Below are positions 33,479 through 41,004 of a stretch of 64,000 nt of DNA, piece by piece. Every line of letters starts with the position of its first letter. Position 1 is the first letter of the stretch. The translations under genes were made by a program, and so were the position numbers. The notes under the pieces were generated by a model, which was given only the letters and a program-made list of their open reading frames with translations, was not told the origin of the DNA and did no database searches. Source of the DNA: a virus. The stretch spans positions 34,163 to 98,162 of IMG/VR virus record IMGVR_UViG_3300037104_000756; one strand, written 5' to 3'.

Positions 33479-33889
33479 GTCGAGTTTAAGATCGACACGG
33501 TGGAGGCAGAAATCGTGCCCCAAAAGCTGGTCGTGCAGTTAACACGCGCTGAGCGAGTTCCGTGACGCGAATAGGACGGCGACCTTAAATTACGTTCGTA
33601 TAAAGCCTATGGCTTCTCAGAAAGACGAGGGTTCGACTCCCTCCGAGTCCACCCTGCCACACAGCACGGATGTTCCGACGCCCAAAGGGCTGACGATCTA
33701 ACCACTGTGTGGTACGGTGGGCTCGACTCGGTTTCGATTTTTGAGATAGTGGTGGGGCTACTTCGAACCGTCCTGACAACGACGTTAAAAGAGATCAAAC
33801 CAATAAATGCGATGCCTAAAAAGCTAGCACAGGTGGTTATGTTCGCGCAGCGCCCTGCGGCATTCGTGCCCCAGGCACTCGCGGCATAG
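33479..33889 (+). ncRNA. ssrA: Circularly permuted (two-piece) tmRNA
   Basis: Rescues stalled ribosomes and adds a degradation tag. Order in the gene is acceptor piece, intervening segment, coding piece. T-arm GAGGG-TTCGACT-CCCTC (33627-33643); 3' acceptor strand CGAGTCC (33644-33650) then ACC. Intervening segment 33654-33718, whose ends pair with each other. 5' acceptor strand GGGCTCG (33719-33725) pairs fully with the 3' strand, one wobble. P2: TTTTTGAGA (33738-33746) pairs with TCTCAGAAA (33615-33623). Tag frame probably starts at GCG 33809 (preceded by AATAAAT) and ends ...VPQALAA-stop (33887-33889), the typical ALAA degron. CCA is not fully encoded. The 5' part (33479-33614) is longer than usual acceptor RNAs and may hold pseudoknots. 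Confidence 0.88.
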
Positions 33890-33897
33890 TCGCCGGG

Positions 33898-33932
33898 GGA
33901 GGGAGCCCGAAAGGTTCTCTCCTTTCATTTTT
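33898..33932 (+). terminator. Rho-independent terminator of tmRNA
   Basis: GGAGGGAGCC (33898-33907), loop CGAAA, GGTTCTCTCC (33913-33922), ten pairs with two G-U, then TTTCATTTTT. It closes the tmRNA transcript. Confidence 0.85.
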
Positions 33933-33944
33933 CAGGAGAATTTT

Positions 33945-34175
33945 ATGAGTCATCATTCTTTAGATGGATTCACACCCATCAGTTCGGACCACATTGACGG
34001 TGCAAAGTACAATTCCATGGATCAGAAGCTGACGGTGAGGTTTAAAAACGGGTATGTATATGAAGTTCACGCCGTGTCGCCCAGGGACCACCAAGAATTC
34101 ATGAACGCGCCGTCACAAGGCAAGCACTTTCACACATGCTTCAAGGGAAACTACCACATCGAACGCGTCAAGTAG
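33945..34175 (+). CDS. KTSC domain protein
   Basis: A 76-residue protein matching the KTSC domain: SDHIDGAKYNSMDQKL, FKNGYVYEVHAVSP and the FMNAPSQGKHF...KGNY end. KTSC proteins are frequent in phages and plasmids; biochemical role is unknown. AGGAG ribosome site. It ends overlapping the minus-strand operon end by eight bases. Confidence 0.8.
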   Translation: MSHHSLDGFTPISSDHIDGAKYNSMDQKLTVRFKNGYVYEVHAVSPRDHQEFMNAPSQGKHFHTCFKGNYHIERVK

Positions 34176-34377
34176 TTTTGAGAATGTCGGTGACGGGAGT
34201 CTCGCGAATCACGTCGAGGAAACTTCGCGGATGCATCCAACATCGGAAGTCCTTCGCATCTGAGATGTAGATGCACCACAAGTGGTCATCCCCCAGTATT
34301 TGGATGCGGCAATTTGGATGCGTCTCGCAGTAGGCGGATATTTCATCAGCTTCCGCTTGTGTGATTGGTTCGCTCAT
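34168..34377 (-). CDS. Hypothetical protein
   Basis: A 69-residue acidic protein (MSEPITQAEADEISAY...). Start chosen at the ATG after GGGGGAAG. Contains several Cys/His (CETHPNC, LWC, CWMH). Last gene of the eight-gene minus-strand operon. Confidence 0.6.
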   Translation of the reverse strand: MSEPITQAEADEISAYCETHPNCRIQILGDDHLWCIYISDAKDFRCWMHPRSFLDVIRETPVTDILKTT

Positions 34378-34379
34378 GG

Positions 34380-34550
34380 CTATTCTTCCCCCAGAGTCTT
34401 TTGTAAGACGAGAGTCTCGCGGCATCCTGGGCAAGAGACTTCCAAATGATATGTGTATCCGCAGCACTCGCATTCATCCGCCCACATCGAAAACTGTTCA
34501 GAGGCGAGGACGAATTCATGCCCGCATGTGCATTTTACTGTAAGTTTCAT
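34380..34550 (-). CDS. Zinc-ribbon microprotein
   Basis: A 56-residue protein with CTCGH (7-11), CECCG (27-31) and CPGC (40-43), six or more Cys in zinc-ribbon spacing. AGGAGGG ribosome site seven bases upstream. Shorter than the usual gene-calling threshold. Confidence 0.65.
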   Translation of the reverse strand: MKLTVKCTCGHEFVLASEQFSMWADECECCGYTYHLEVSCPGCRETLVLQKTLGEE

Positions 34551-34559
34551 GGAGCCCTC

Positions 34560-34742
34560 CTAGTCGTTCTCTGGTCGAGCATGGGAAGTAGCAGATTTCT
34601 CGGTTATCATCGAGCACTGGGAGTCGCAGCCATGGGCATCGTCATCACAGCCGCAGTGCCACGCGGGACCGAAGATGCCGTCCCACCAAAATGGTTGGCA
34701 GCCCTTCGCAACAGCAAGCATGAAAATGCGGTCGTGATCCAT
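34560..34742 (-). CDS. Small Cys-rich protein
   Basis: A 60-residue protein with HCGCDDDAHGC...C, a possible metal site. Its last six residues (ARPEND) are identical to those of the next gene upstream, so the 3' ends were probably duplicated. The ATG overlaps the previous stop (TAATG). Confidence 0.55.
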   Translation of the reverse strand: MDHDRIFMLAVAKGCQPFWWDGIFGPAWHCGCDDDAHGCDSQCSMITEKSATSHARPEND

Positions 34743-34936
34743 TAGTCGTTCTCCGGTCGCGCCAACTCACCATACACGATGGTCGGTTCGGTCGCGGGCT
34801 GGTGAACGGATACCGCAGCGTTGAACGAGAATACAACTTCCTGGTCGCCGTCGAGGCGCGCCAACATTCTAGCCAATTTCTGACGCATCTGGCTGACTGT
34901 ACATGCAGCATGCAGGGTAAATTTAAGTGTTGCCAT
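34742..34936 (-). CDS. Small hypothetical protein
   Basis: A 64-residue protein (MATLKFTLHAACTVSQ), GAGGAG ribosome site. Alpha/beta pattern; ends in ARPEND like its downstream neighbour. No function is recognised. Confidence 0.6.
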   Translation of the reverse strand: MATLKFTLHAACTVSQMRQKLARMLARLDGDQEVVFSFNAAVSVHQPATEPTIVYGELARPEND

Positions 34937-34948
34937 TTTCTCTCCTCT

Positions 34949-35155
34949 TTAGATATAGATACCTGCGGATTTGCCGCACGGCTGGGCTGTATCAATAGTG
35001 ATCCAGCCCAAGGTGCGCACAGCTTTGTAAGAAAAAGCTACGGCTCGATCAACGCAGTCTTCGCAGGCATGGAGGGTGCCGTAGGGGCGAATGACGACGG
35101 TACGGTCAGAACATTTTCGCCTTCCGCAGAGATCACACATATCATGGCTGCACAT
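34949..35155 (-). CDS. Zinc-finger protein
   Basis: A 68-residue protein from the ATG nine bases after AGGAGG. CDLCGRRKC (7-15) and ACEDC form a four-Cys zinc site resembling ClpX-type or phage zinc-beta-ribbons. Overlaps the upstream gene by 14 bases. Confidence 0.65.
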   Translation of the reverse strand: MCSHDMCDLCGRRKCSDRTVVIRPYGTLHACEDCVDRAVAFSYKAVRTLGWITIDTAQPCGKSAGIYI

Positions 35156-35681
35156 TTTTGTCGACCTCCTTGACATTCTTCGGAGCGGCGTTGATTCGTG
35201 TTTCAGCCATCGCGATGGTTTGTTTTGCTCGGCGAATTTCGCTGCGCCAGTAGGCTACATTCGATGCCCATGTTTTGTGTTGCTTTTCTTTACATCCCAG
35301 CCGTCTCTTCCGATTAGCCTCATATTCGGTTACGAGGCGCGCGGCATCGGCCAGGGCTCCCAATTGCGTGAGAAACAAATCCTCTTCGTCAACGTGCCAA
35401 CCGCCGCAGGAGTATGTGACGTGATCTACGTCGTCCTGTCTGTGCAGTTCGATTCCAGTGATGGTGGCTTCCTCGGTGCGGGCGACAAACGTATAGGACT
35501 GGATTTTTCCTAGCGATCCGTCCCAGCCATGCTCGCAGCAAACGCACGGGATTGAAACCTGGGACTCGTCGCCCAGAATCACGCGAAGCCGCGCACTGCC
35601 TAAACATTCTGGACAGATAGTCTCGATGGCTTCTAGTCCTGCCTTCGCTCGCCAAACTTTATCGCCGATGTTGAATTTCAT
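35142..35681 (-). CDS. Hypothetical protein with zinc site
   Basis: A 179-residue protein, GAGGAGAGACC ribosome site. Beta-rich N-terminus (KFNIGDKVWRA) as in small SH3-like domains, CPECLGS and CVCCEHGW zinc knuckles (about 23-30, 45-52), then a long helical C-terminus. Largest gene of this operon. Confidence 0.65.
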   Translation of the reverse strand: MKFNIGDKVWRAKAGLEAIETICPECLGSARLRVILGDESQVSIPCVCCEHGWDGSLGKIQSYTFVARTEEATITGIELHRQDDVDHVTYSCGGWHVDEEDLFLTQLGALADAARLVTEYEANRKRRLGCKEKQHKTWASNVAYWRSEIRRAKQTIAMAETRINAAPKNVKEVDKNVQP

Positions 35682-35782
35682 TGGTCTCTCCTCATGGTGG
35701 TAAACACCCACGCCAAAAACAGAAGGTCACAGATAAAAGCAACTCGCAGGGACCACAATAAAATCTGTTGCATGGTGTCCAT
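35678..35782 (-). CDS. Tiny membrane protein
   Basis: A 34-residue frame with GAGG ribosome site and ATGA overlap to the next gene. Residues 6-30 (QILLWSLRVAFICDLLFLAW) are one transmembrane helix. Confidence 0.5.
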   Translation of the reverse strand: MDTMQQILLWSLRVAFICDLLFLAWVFTTMRRDQ

Positions 35783-35825
35783 GTTTCACCTCGCATTTGA
35801 ACGGTATCACACAACTAGCCGAAAG

Positions 35826-36026
35826 TCAATCTCGCAGACCGACCTCTTGCTCCAGACGATACAGCATGCTGAAGTGGGGACCCGTGTCTCCGCAATTACC
35901 ACAGCAACCGTCTACATTGCTGTACCGGGACCCGCTCTTGTTCAAATCGGCGTCCAACTCGGCGCGCAGTTTTTTGAATACCACTGCCAACTTCGCCTGC
36001 TCGCTCTTGGTGAACTTTACAGTCAT
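35826..36026 (-). CDS. Small helical protein with Cys knuckle
   Basis: A 66-residue protein after GAGGAGGCTCCA. Helical first half (KSEQAKLAVVFKKLRAEL), then CCGNCG. First coding gene behind the structured leader. Confidence 0.6.
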   Translation of the reverse strand: MTVKFTKSEQAKLAVVFKKLRAELDADLNKSGSRYSNVDGCCGNCGDTGPHFSMLYRLEQEVGLRD

Positions 36027-36376
36027 TGGAGCCTCCTCAAATTTGCCAGCCGCTTGGCCTTGATCGATGCGCAGGATACGATACTTTCGCAGAGCGTATC
36101 CATTCACACTCTTGGCTGTTGCTGGCCTTCTCTTGCCGACTCTTTCGGTGTCGAGTGGTCCCGCCCGCTCAGAGTCTTTTGTGAGCCTCCTACCTCGCCA
36201 GGGTTTCAGCCCTTCAGGACTTTGGCTGTCCTGTACTGCGGATCGCTGGCGTTAACCATTCGATCTCGTTGGCGTTCTTAAAGGTAGTGCGTGCGGCTCA
36301 GAGTCTGTCGAGAGGGCTCTAAGCTGCGCCCAAACCTACAGGCTTTGCTGGGTTGCTCTTAGTGGCCCTCTCTAAC
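36027..36376 (-). ncRNA. Structured leader or free-standing ncRNA
   Basis: About 350 bases without a credible gene, transcribed from operator-promoter site 3. On the minus strand there is a closing stem GAGAGGGC/GCCCTCTC reinforced by CTAAG/CTTAG, an inner CCCA/TGGG hairpin, CAGGAC/GTCCTG, GGATACG/CGTATCC, and a repeated ACTCTGAGC. The density of exact stems suggests a functional RNA. It does not match RNase P, 6S or tRNA patterns that I can recognise. Confidence 0.5.
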
Positions 36377-36382
36377 AAAACC

Positions 36383-36426
36383 ATTCTGCCAGGATCACTC
36401 GGTTTTGACAATGGTACGAAAGTACT
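36383..36426 (-). promoter_or_regulatory. Minus-strand promoter with GTAC palindrome operator (site 3)
   Basis: Minus strand: AGTACTTTCGTAC, CA, -35 TTGTCA, 17 bases, TGG-CAGAAT. Start expected near 36376, at the beginning of the structured RNA. Confidence 0.7.
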
Positions 36427-36500
36427 GATTTTCTCTAGTACGCGTTTTTTGTGCTTGACAAATCAACACAGAGGTGAGACGCTCTTTAGAGAGGTGCAAT

Positions 36501-36674
36501 ATGATTTTCCTAACAGGTGTCGTGTTGCGTCCCCATGTTTTGCAAGTCCTCGTAGCAGCCTTGGTTTTCTGGCTTGCGGTAGCTACCTGGGTGGCTACGA
36601 AGGTGGGGCGCTTTTTGCGTGAGGAAGAGCGGTTGTTTGGCTTTTCTGTCCCAGTTTGGATGCGGAGGAAATAA
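36501..36674 (+). CDS. Small membrane protein
   Basis: A 57-residue protein, GAGAGG ribosome site. One transmembrane helix (HVLQVLVAALVFWLAVATWVA) followed by a basic, charged tail. TAATG overlap with the next gene. Confidence 0.6.
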   Translation: MIFLTGVVLRPHVLQVLVAALVFWLAVATWVATKVGRFLREEERLFGFSVPVWMRRK

Positions 36675-36850
36675 TGGGAGAATGTTGCAATAGTTGCGGT
36701 GCTTTTGCCCCCCAGGCATCTTTGCGCAAGTGTCAGTATTGTCCGACGTTGATTTGTGACCGTTGTCGAGGTCCTCATGAACCAGTCTGCCAGCAGATGC
36801 AAAAGAAGCGTGCGTTTGGATTGGGTCCAACGGTTCGACCGAGGGATTAA
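36674..36850 (+). CDS. B-box/RING-like zinc microprotein
   Basis: A 58-residue protein with CCNSC, CQYC, CDRC and a later Cys, a two-zinc layout like B-box or double zinc ribbon. GGAGGAAATA ribosome site. Confidence 0.65.
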   Translation: MGECCNSCGAFAPQASLRKCQYCPTLICDRCRGPHEPVCQQMQKKRAFGLGPTVRPRD

Positions 36851-36873
36851 GACTTTTTGATTTAAAGTATACG
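36849..36873 (+). promoter_or_regulatory. AAGACT-class element
   Basis: AAGACT, TTTTGATT, TAAAG, TATACG, three bases before the fibre ATG. Confidence 0.6.
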
Positions 36874-36876
36874 GTC

Positions 36877-38907
36877 ATGTCTCTAACACTAATCCAACTC
36901 GCGACGGATAACTTTACTCGCGCTGACGCTAACCCCATCAGTGGAAGCTGGGATACGGTAGGCGGCGCGGCAGCTTGGCAGATCAAAAGCAACATGGCGG
37001 AATCCACCGTCATCGGAATCAATGCAAATTTAAGCATCTCAACGGCTGTTGTTTGGCCTGCGGATCAGTACAGCGAAGTAACTGTTGGTGTTAGTCCTAT
37101 TAATACAGACTTGGGTGGACCTGCTGTTAGATTTGCTGCGGGGTCTAAAAATGGCTACATCTTATTCTATCAAGGTGGATCGGGACCGATCACTGTTCAA
37201 ACAGTTATTACTCCAGGTTCAGGAACAACCATCGCTTCTTCCGGCACACTGAATGTCTCTATTGGTGATGTGCTCCGATTGGTAGTAATTGGAAATCAGT
37301 TAAGTGCTTATCAGAATGGAGTAGAGATAATTGCTCCATTTACCGACAACACTTTTGCGACAGGTTCTCCGGGGCTCTCCTCCTATATACAAACTGGCAC
37401 CACAGGAAACATTCGATTCTCTTTGTGGTCTGGCGGTTCTGCCAGTATTACTCCTCCTCCTCCTTCACCCGCCAGCATCTCGCCAACGAGTGACGAGCAG
37501 GGGTTCACTGGCAATGTCACTGTAACGGGTACCGCATTTGATTCTTCTGGAACTTCGACGCTGTCATTTTCTGGCACAGACGTTACGGTTAATTCATACG
37601 GCACGCGCAACGCGACGACCATCACCGCCAGCATTACCATTACCAGCGGAGCGGCACTCACTGCGCGAGACGTGGTTATCACCAACGTAGATTCGCAGAC
37701 AGGAACCCTGGTTGCGGCATTTACGGTCACATCTGGTGCTCCGTCTCCAGCCAGCGTTTCTCCGACCAGTGCCGAACAAGGATACATAGGCAATATCACT
37801 ATTGCAGGAACGAATTTTAGCACAGGAACTCTGTCATTCAGTGGCACTGGAATTACAGTCAACTCATATTCGGTCCAGAATACGACGACCATCACCGCCA
37901 ACATTACGATTGCGAATAATGCAACATTATCTGCCCGAGATGTCGTCATCACGAACCTCGATACTCAGACAGGAACCTTGACGGCATCATTTACAGTAAC
38001 TAGCGGCGCACCATTACCTGCGAGCATTTCGCCAACGAGTGACGAGCAAGGTTTCACAGGGAATGTGGTTGTTACAGGTACCAACTTTGATTCAGGCGGA
38101 ACTTCAACTTTGTCGTTCAGTGGCGCAGGCGTTACGGTCAATTCATACGGCACGCGCAATACAACAAATCTGACCGCCAACATCACCATCGCACCCAGCG
38201 CCGCGTTAACAGCCCGAGATGTGATCGTCACCAATGTTGATACGCAAACAGGCACGCTAGCGGCTGCGTTCACAATTACCCCGTCCCCGGTCATTATCAG
38301 CGTGAGTCGGTTGTCTGGGTCGGTGGGCATGTCAATCACTATCACTGGGACCAGTTTCGGGGCAACCCAAGGAACCAGCACTGTCACATTCAACGGGGTT
38401 ACCGCAACGACGACTAGTTGGAGCAACACAAGCATAGTGGTGACCGTACCTGTTGGAGCGACCACGGGCAACATCGTGGTGCGTGTATCCGGTGTGGATA
38501 GTAATGGCTCACTCTTTACCATCACTATCCCAACACGGCCACCCGCGTTTATTCCGCTCCCTTTTAGCAAACGTCTAACCGCCTCGGCAGCGGTATTCGC
38601 GTGCATCGGCATCACGTCTCCACAAGGCGCGCCCAGGCTGACATCAAACGTGCCTATTCTCGTCGCGCTGCAATTGGAGTACAGCCAGTTAATCAACATT
38701 TACCCAGTGTTGATCCACCAGGACACAGCGAACAATCGGGCTGATTTGTATGCAGCCATCGCCAAGGCTACGACGACTGTGGAAAACTTAAATACAACCA
38801 TCGAGTCTATGATGGCGGTGGGCGACGCGGGATTTCAATTGCGGGACATGCAGATTGTTGTGGCCAACGCCTTGACCGCTCTCCACAATGTAGAGATCGA
38901 TGAGTGA
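36877..38907 (+). CDS. Fibre/adhesin with lectin-like head and tandem Ig repeats
   Basis: A 676-residue protein. Residues 1-185 form a jelly-roll/LamG-like domain (DNFTRADANPISGSWDTVGG). Three ~90-residue repeats follow (about 198-480), each beginning PASxSPTS-EQG and ending TQTGTLxAxFT, then one IPT/TIG domain (VIISVSRLSGSVGMSITITG). The C-terminal ~100 residues are helical and may trimerise or dock. No start-proximal ribosome site. A receptor-binding or adhesin role is likely. Confidence 0.7.
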   Translation: MSLTLIQLATDNFTRADANPISGSWDTVGGAAAWQIKSNMAESTVIGINANLSISTAVVWPADQYSEVTVGVSPINTDLGGPAVRFAAGSKNGYILFYQGGSGPITVQTVITPGSGTTIASSGTLNVSIGDVLRLVVIGNQLSAYQNGVEIIAPFTDNTFATGSPGLSSYIQTGTTGNIRFSLWSGGSASITPPPPSPASISPTSDEQGFTGNVTVTGTAFDSSGTSTLSFSGTDVTVNSYGTRNATTITASITITSGAALTARDVVITNVDSQTGTLVAAFTVTSGAPSPASVSPTSAEQGYIGNITIAGTNFSTGTLSFSGTGITVNSYSVQNTTTITANITIANNATLSARDVVITNLDTQTGTLTASFTVTSGAPLPASISPTSDEQGFTGNVVVTGTNFDSGGTSTLSFSGAGVTVNSYGTRNTTNLTANITIAPSAALTARDVIVTNVDTQTGTLAAAFTITPSPVIISVSRLSGSVGMSITITGTSFGATQGTSTVTFNGVTATTTSWSNTSIVVTVPVGATTGNIVVRVSGVDSNGSLFTITIPTRPPAFIPLPFSKRLTASAAVFACIGITSPQGAPRLTSNVPILVALQLEYSQLINIYPVLIHQDTANNRADLYAAIAKATTTVENLNTTIESMMAVGDAGFQLRDMQIVVANALTALHNVEIDE

Positions 38908-38917
38908 GGAGGAGTTT

Positions 38918-39106
38918 ATGTACATCGAACTATCGAGAGAAGACATGCGCGATATCAAGGCTGGGCTGCGGTACGGGTGGGCGTTACAATTACGAACAGA
39001 GGACAGGGACCGCCTCGCCAATTTAGCCGCTCGTATTACGGAAGCGGAGTCTCATTTGCGCATGCCGACCAAGCTTCCACGGTGGATAAGAGAACAGGGG
39101 TTCTAA
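38918..39106 (+). CDS. Small helical protein
   Basis: A 62-residue protein. I choose the ATG after GAGGAGGAGTTT; an earlier ATG overlapping the fibre stop is possible. Charged, helical, unknown function. Confidence 0.6.
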   Translation: MYIELSREDMRDIKAGLRYGWALQLRTEDRDRLANLAARITEAESHLRMPTKLPRWIREQGF

Positions 39107-39439
39107 ATGGCTCCTCGACTATGCCCGCATTGTGCTCGCGTGTTGGATGGTGAGCATGAATTTCGAATTGGCTGTTGCCTTGTGTGTAGGCATTATGGTT
39201 TACTGTGTGGTGTGTGGCCTAATCAAATGAAACCAGGAGAAAAAAACATGAGCATCGATTTGACTGACTCGCAACTTGCTCGGCTGATTTATTTGTGTTC
39301 GAAGATTGCAGAGGTAGTGCTGACCGTACCCGCGCCGCCCCAGGGAATGGGCGGCGAACTGGAGTTGGCGAAAAGCTTACGGAGCAGCATCGAAGCGCAA
39401 AACGGTGTGCTCCTCGAACTTGGCGCGCTGTTGCGATAG
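39107..39439 (+). CDS. Zinc-ribbon plus helical protein
   Basis: A 110-residue protein. CPHC and CCLVC near the N-terminus make a zinc site. A second in-frame ATG (39248) has its own strong GGAG site, so a shorter product may also be made. Confidence 0.6.
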   Translation: MAPRLCPHCARVLDGEHEFRIGCCLVCRHYGLLCGVWPNQMKPGEKNMSIDLTDSQLARLIYLCSKIAEVVLTVPAPPQGMGGELELAKSLRSSIEAQNGVLLELGALLR

Positions 39440-39449
39440 CAGGTCGCGG

Positions 39450-39704
39450 TTAAACTGGAAAGGTTGCGCGAAGCGCCAATGCATCTAGGTACTCCATCAC
39501 CGCTTCGATTTTCGCGAGATTCTCGCGATGTTCTTTGACTGCGATAAAGATTGCCTCGGGACCTTGAGGATAGTAGTCGCGACCGTGAGGACCCGCGTCC
39601 TGCAAGGTGCGACATGCGTCGTGGAGCGCAATATACGCAACGCTCCATTGTTCGATCAGGGACTCTTTACTGGTTCCATTCAAATGAATTGTAGGGTATA
39701 TCAT
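39450..39704 (-). CDS. Hypothetical helical protein
   Basis: An 84-residue protein, GAGGAGC ribosome site, ATGA overlap with the gene upstream. Mainly helical, no motif. Confidence 0.6.
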   Translation of the reverse strand: MIYPTIHLNGTSKESLIEQWSVAYIALHDACRTLQDAGPHGRDYYPQGPEAIFIAVKEHRENLAKIEAVMEYLDALALRATFPV

Positions 39705-39886
39705 TGTTTGCTCCTCGTGTTCTCATCACGGTTAAACTGTAGCCACGTCTTCCCATTCTCCAATTCCCACGCGTCATTAGCGAATAACAGAGCCCCGAAG
39801 GGTTGCCCTGCCAGCAGGCGGCGCTCTGCGGATTTCCGCAGTTCAATAGCTTGCTTGGCTGAGTAGTTGATAGGCGGTTTGCTCAT
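39701..39886 (-). CDS. Small hypothetical protein
   Basis: A 61-residue protein (MSKPPINYSAKQAIELRKSAERR...), AAAGGACC ribosome site, ATGA couplings on both sides. Confidence 0.6.
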   Translation of the reverse strand: MSKPPINYSAKQAIELRKSAERRLLAGQPFGALLFANDAWELENGKTWLQFNRDENTRSKQ

Positions 39887-39975
39887 GATCGGTCCTTTGG
39901 GGTGCAGAACATTACGAACACCAGCACCAGTAGAAAAACCTCGACGGTGATTCTCAGAATAGGTAGCAGGTTCAT
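39883..39975 (-). CDS. Tiny membrane protein
   Basis: A 30-residue frame coupled by ATGA. Residues 9-24 (ITVEVFLLVLVFVMFC) are one transmembrane helix. Confidence 0.45.
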   Translation of the reverse strand: MNLLPILRITVEVFLLVLVFVMFCTPKDRS

Positions 39976-39978
39976 TAT

Positions 39979-40191
39979 CTATGCCCTGCCAATCTTGATG
40001 AATTCGTTTTCGGCGGCGGCGGCATAGACCACGCCGTTATCGTACTGCACGGTCAGGGTGTGAACTTTCAGTTTGCCTGAGAACGCCGAGGTGCCGATTA
40101 CGGTACCTGCAAAGTGGGTCAGGTGGTTCCGAACGCGGTCGCCAATTTGCGGGCGAATGGTGTTGCGGCTGAAAAGCGATTTAAGATTCAT
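39979..40191 (-). CDS. Small SH3/KOW-like protein
   Basis: A 70-residue beta-rich protein. PQIGDRVRNHLTHFAGTVIG resembles the start of KOW/SH3-like phage proteins. ATGA coupling to the gene upstream. Confidence 0.6.
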   Translation of the reverse strand: MNLKSLFSRNTIRPQIGDRVRNHLTHFAGTVIGTSAFSGKLKVHTLTVQYDNGVVYAAAAENEFIKIGRA

Positions 40192-40400
40192 CGGATGCCT
40201 CCCATGACGAAACCATAAAGCTTTTGATTCTCGTGGTGGACCTTGAGTGCGTAGGCAACCATGCGCTTTTCGAATGATTCGGTTACGTTGGGATTCTGGC
40301 GCACACGTCGACGCATGTCGTTCGCGATAGTTTCATCTGCCGTGCCGACGTGAAATCTGTTGACGATAACTTCGATGCTCGCTTTGGGGAGTTTGGTCAT
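40188..40400 (-). CDS. Small hypothetical protein, first gene of operon
   Basis: A 70-residue protein from the ATG nine bases after GGAG; in-frame ATGs at 40415 and 40424 are alternatives, the former lying seven bases from the -10 box. Helical with many Arg. Behind operator-promoter site 4. Confidence 0.6.
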   Translation of the reverse strand: MTKLPKASIEVIVNRFHVGTADETIANDMRRRVRQNPNVTESFEKRMVAYALKVHHENQKLYGFVMGGIR

Positions 40401-40422
40401 TTGGTTGATCTCCATGTCCATC

Positions 40423-40466
40423 ATTATGGGTTATCCACTCGGCTAGGGCAATGGTACCTTAGTACC
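40423..40466 (-). promoter_or_regulatory. Minus-strand promoter with GTAC palindrome operator (site 4)
   Basis: Minus strand: GTACTAAGGTAC, CA, -35 TTGCCC, 17 bases, CATAAT. The palindrome overlaps the last codons of the upstream gene. Confidence 0.7.
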
Positions 40467-40667
40467 TACTTGGGCGGTACTCTCCCTGTAGAGGATCACC
40501 TCCCGCGAGACGTAATCGAATACACAAAACGTCCCCTCGCCCGCCTTCGCCAGTTCTCGCCACATTTGACGGATCGCGCCATCCGTGGGTTTAACACGCA
40601 ACCCATTCGCTCTAATTCGAAAGGCAAATTGCCATCGTTTAATTTCGACGGCACCTGATAGTTTCAT
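40443..40667 (-). CDS. Hypothetical protein
   Basis: A 74-residue beta-rich protein after GGGAGTCACAATC. Its 3' end contains operator-promoter site 4. No motif is recognised. Confidence 0.6.
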   Translation of the reverse strand: MKLSGAVEIKRWQFAFRIRANGLRVKPTDGAIRQMWRELAKAGEGTFCVFDYVSREVILYRESTAQVGTKVPLP

Positions 40668-40828
40668 GATTGTGACTCCCTTCTCCACTGCGCCATAGCC
40701 CATTCGATAGCCTCGCGCTTCAGTTCGAAGCGCGCCACTTCCTTGTCGCCCAGGAGGACCAGCCAGCGCTTAATGCCGCAGCGCCAAACATCTTTGATGC
40801 GGTAGTGGGGGTCCATTACCTGTCCCAT
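40664..40828 (-). CDS. Small hypothetical protein
   Basis: A 54-residue protein (MGQVMDPHYRIKDVWRCG...), ATGA coupling downstream and TAATG upstream. Basic and Trp-rich. Confidence 0.55.
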   Translation of the reverse strand: MGQVMDPHYRIKDVWRCGIKRWLVLLGDKEVARFELKREAIEWAMAQWRRESQS

Positions 40829-41004
40829 TATCGCACCGCCAGGGGTTGTGGGGCATGTTTGCTAACACCACCGCAATTCAGGCAGCGCCCGCCAAAGGTC
40901 ATGTCGTGTGCAGTGCAGGGTCGCGAGGGTGTTGGGAATGTGGCGCGGACCTCCTCACCCATTGCTGCGTTGCGTTGATATCGGAATTGCTCGTAAGGGT
41001 TCAT
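40828..41004 (-). CDS. Small zinc-ribbon protein
   Basis: A 58-residue protein, AGAGGTG ribosome site. C-terminal CTAHDMTFGGRCLNCGG gives a CxH...CxxC zinc site, as found in many phage microproteins. Confidence 0.6.
   Translation of the reverse strand: MNPYEQFRYQRNAAMGEEVRATFPTPSRPCTAHDMTFGGRCLNCGGVSKHAPQPLAVR

Noticed and set aside
33574-33653. Ordinary tRNA ending at the T-arm at 33627
   Set aside because: The sequence upstream cannot form a seven-pair acceptor stem with CGAGTCC; the matching strand lies downstream at 33719, which fits the permuted tmRNA.
33707-33889. 60-residue plus-strand frame ending PQALAA
   Set aside because: Its end is the tmRNA tag. The upstream part covers the acceptor strand and P2, so it is not a normal gene.
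35694-36281. 195-residue plus-strand frame opposite the minus operon
   Set aside because: Runs against well-supported genes with ribosome sites and across the structured RNA; composition is not protein-like.
36455-36483. Sigma70 promoter for the 36501 gene
   Set aside because: TTGACA at 36455 is perfect, but no -10-like hexamer lies 16-18 bases downstream.
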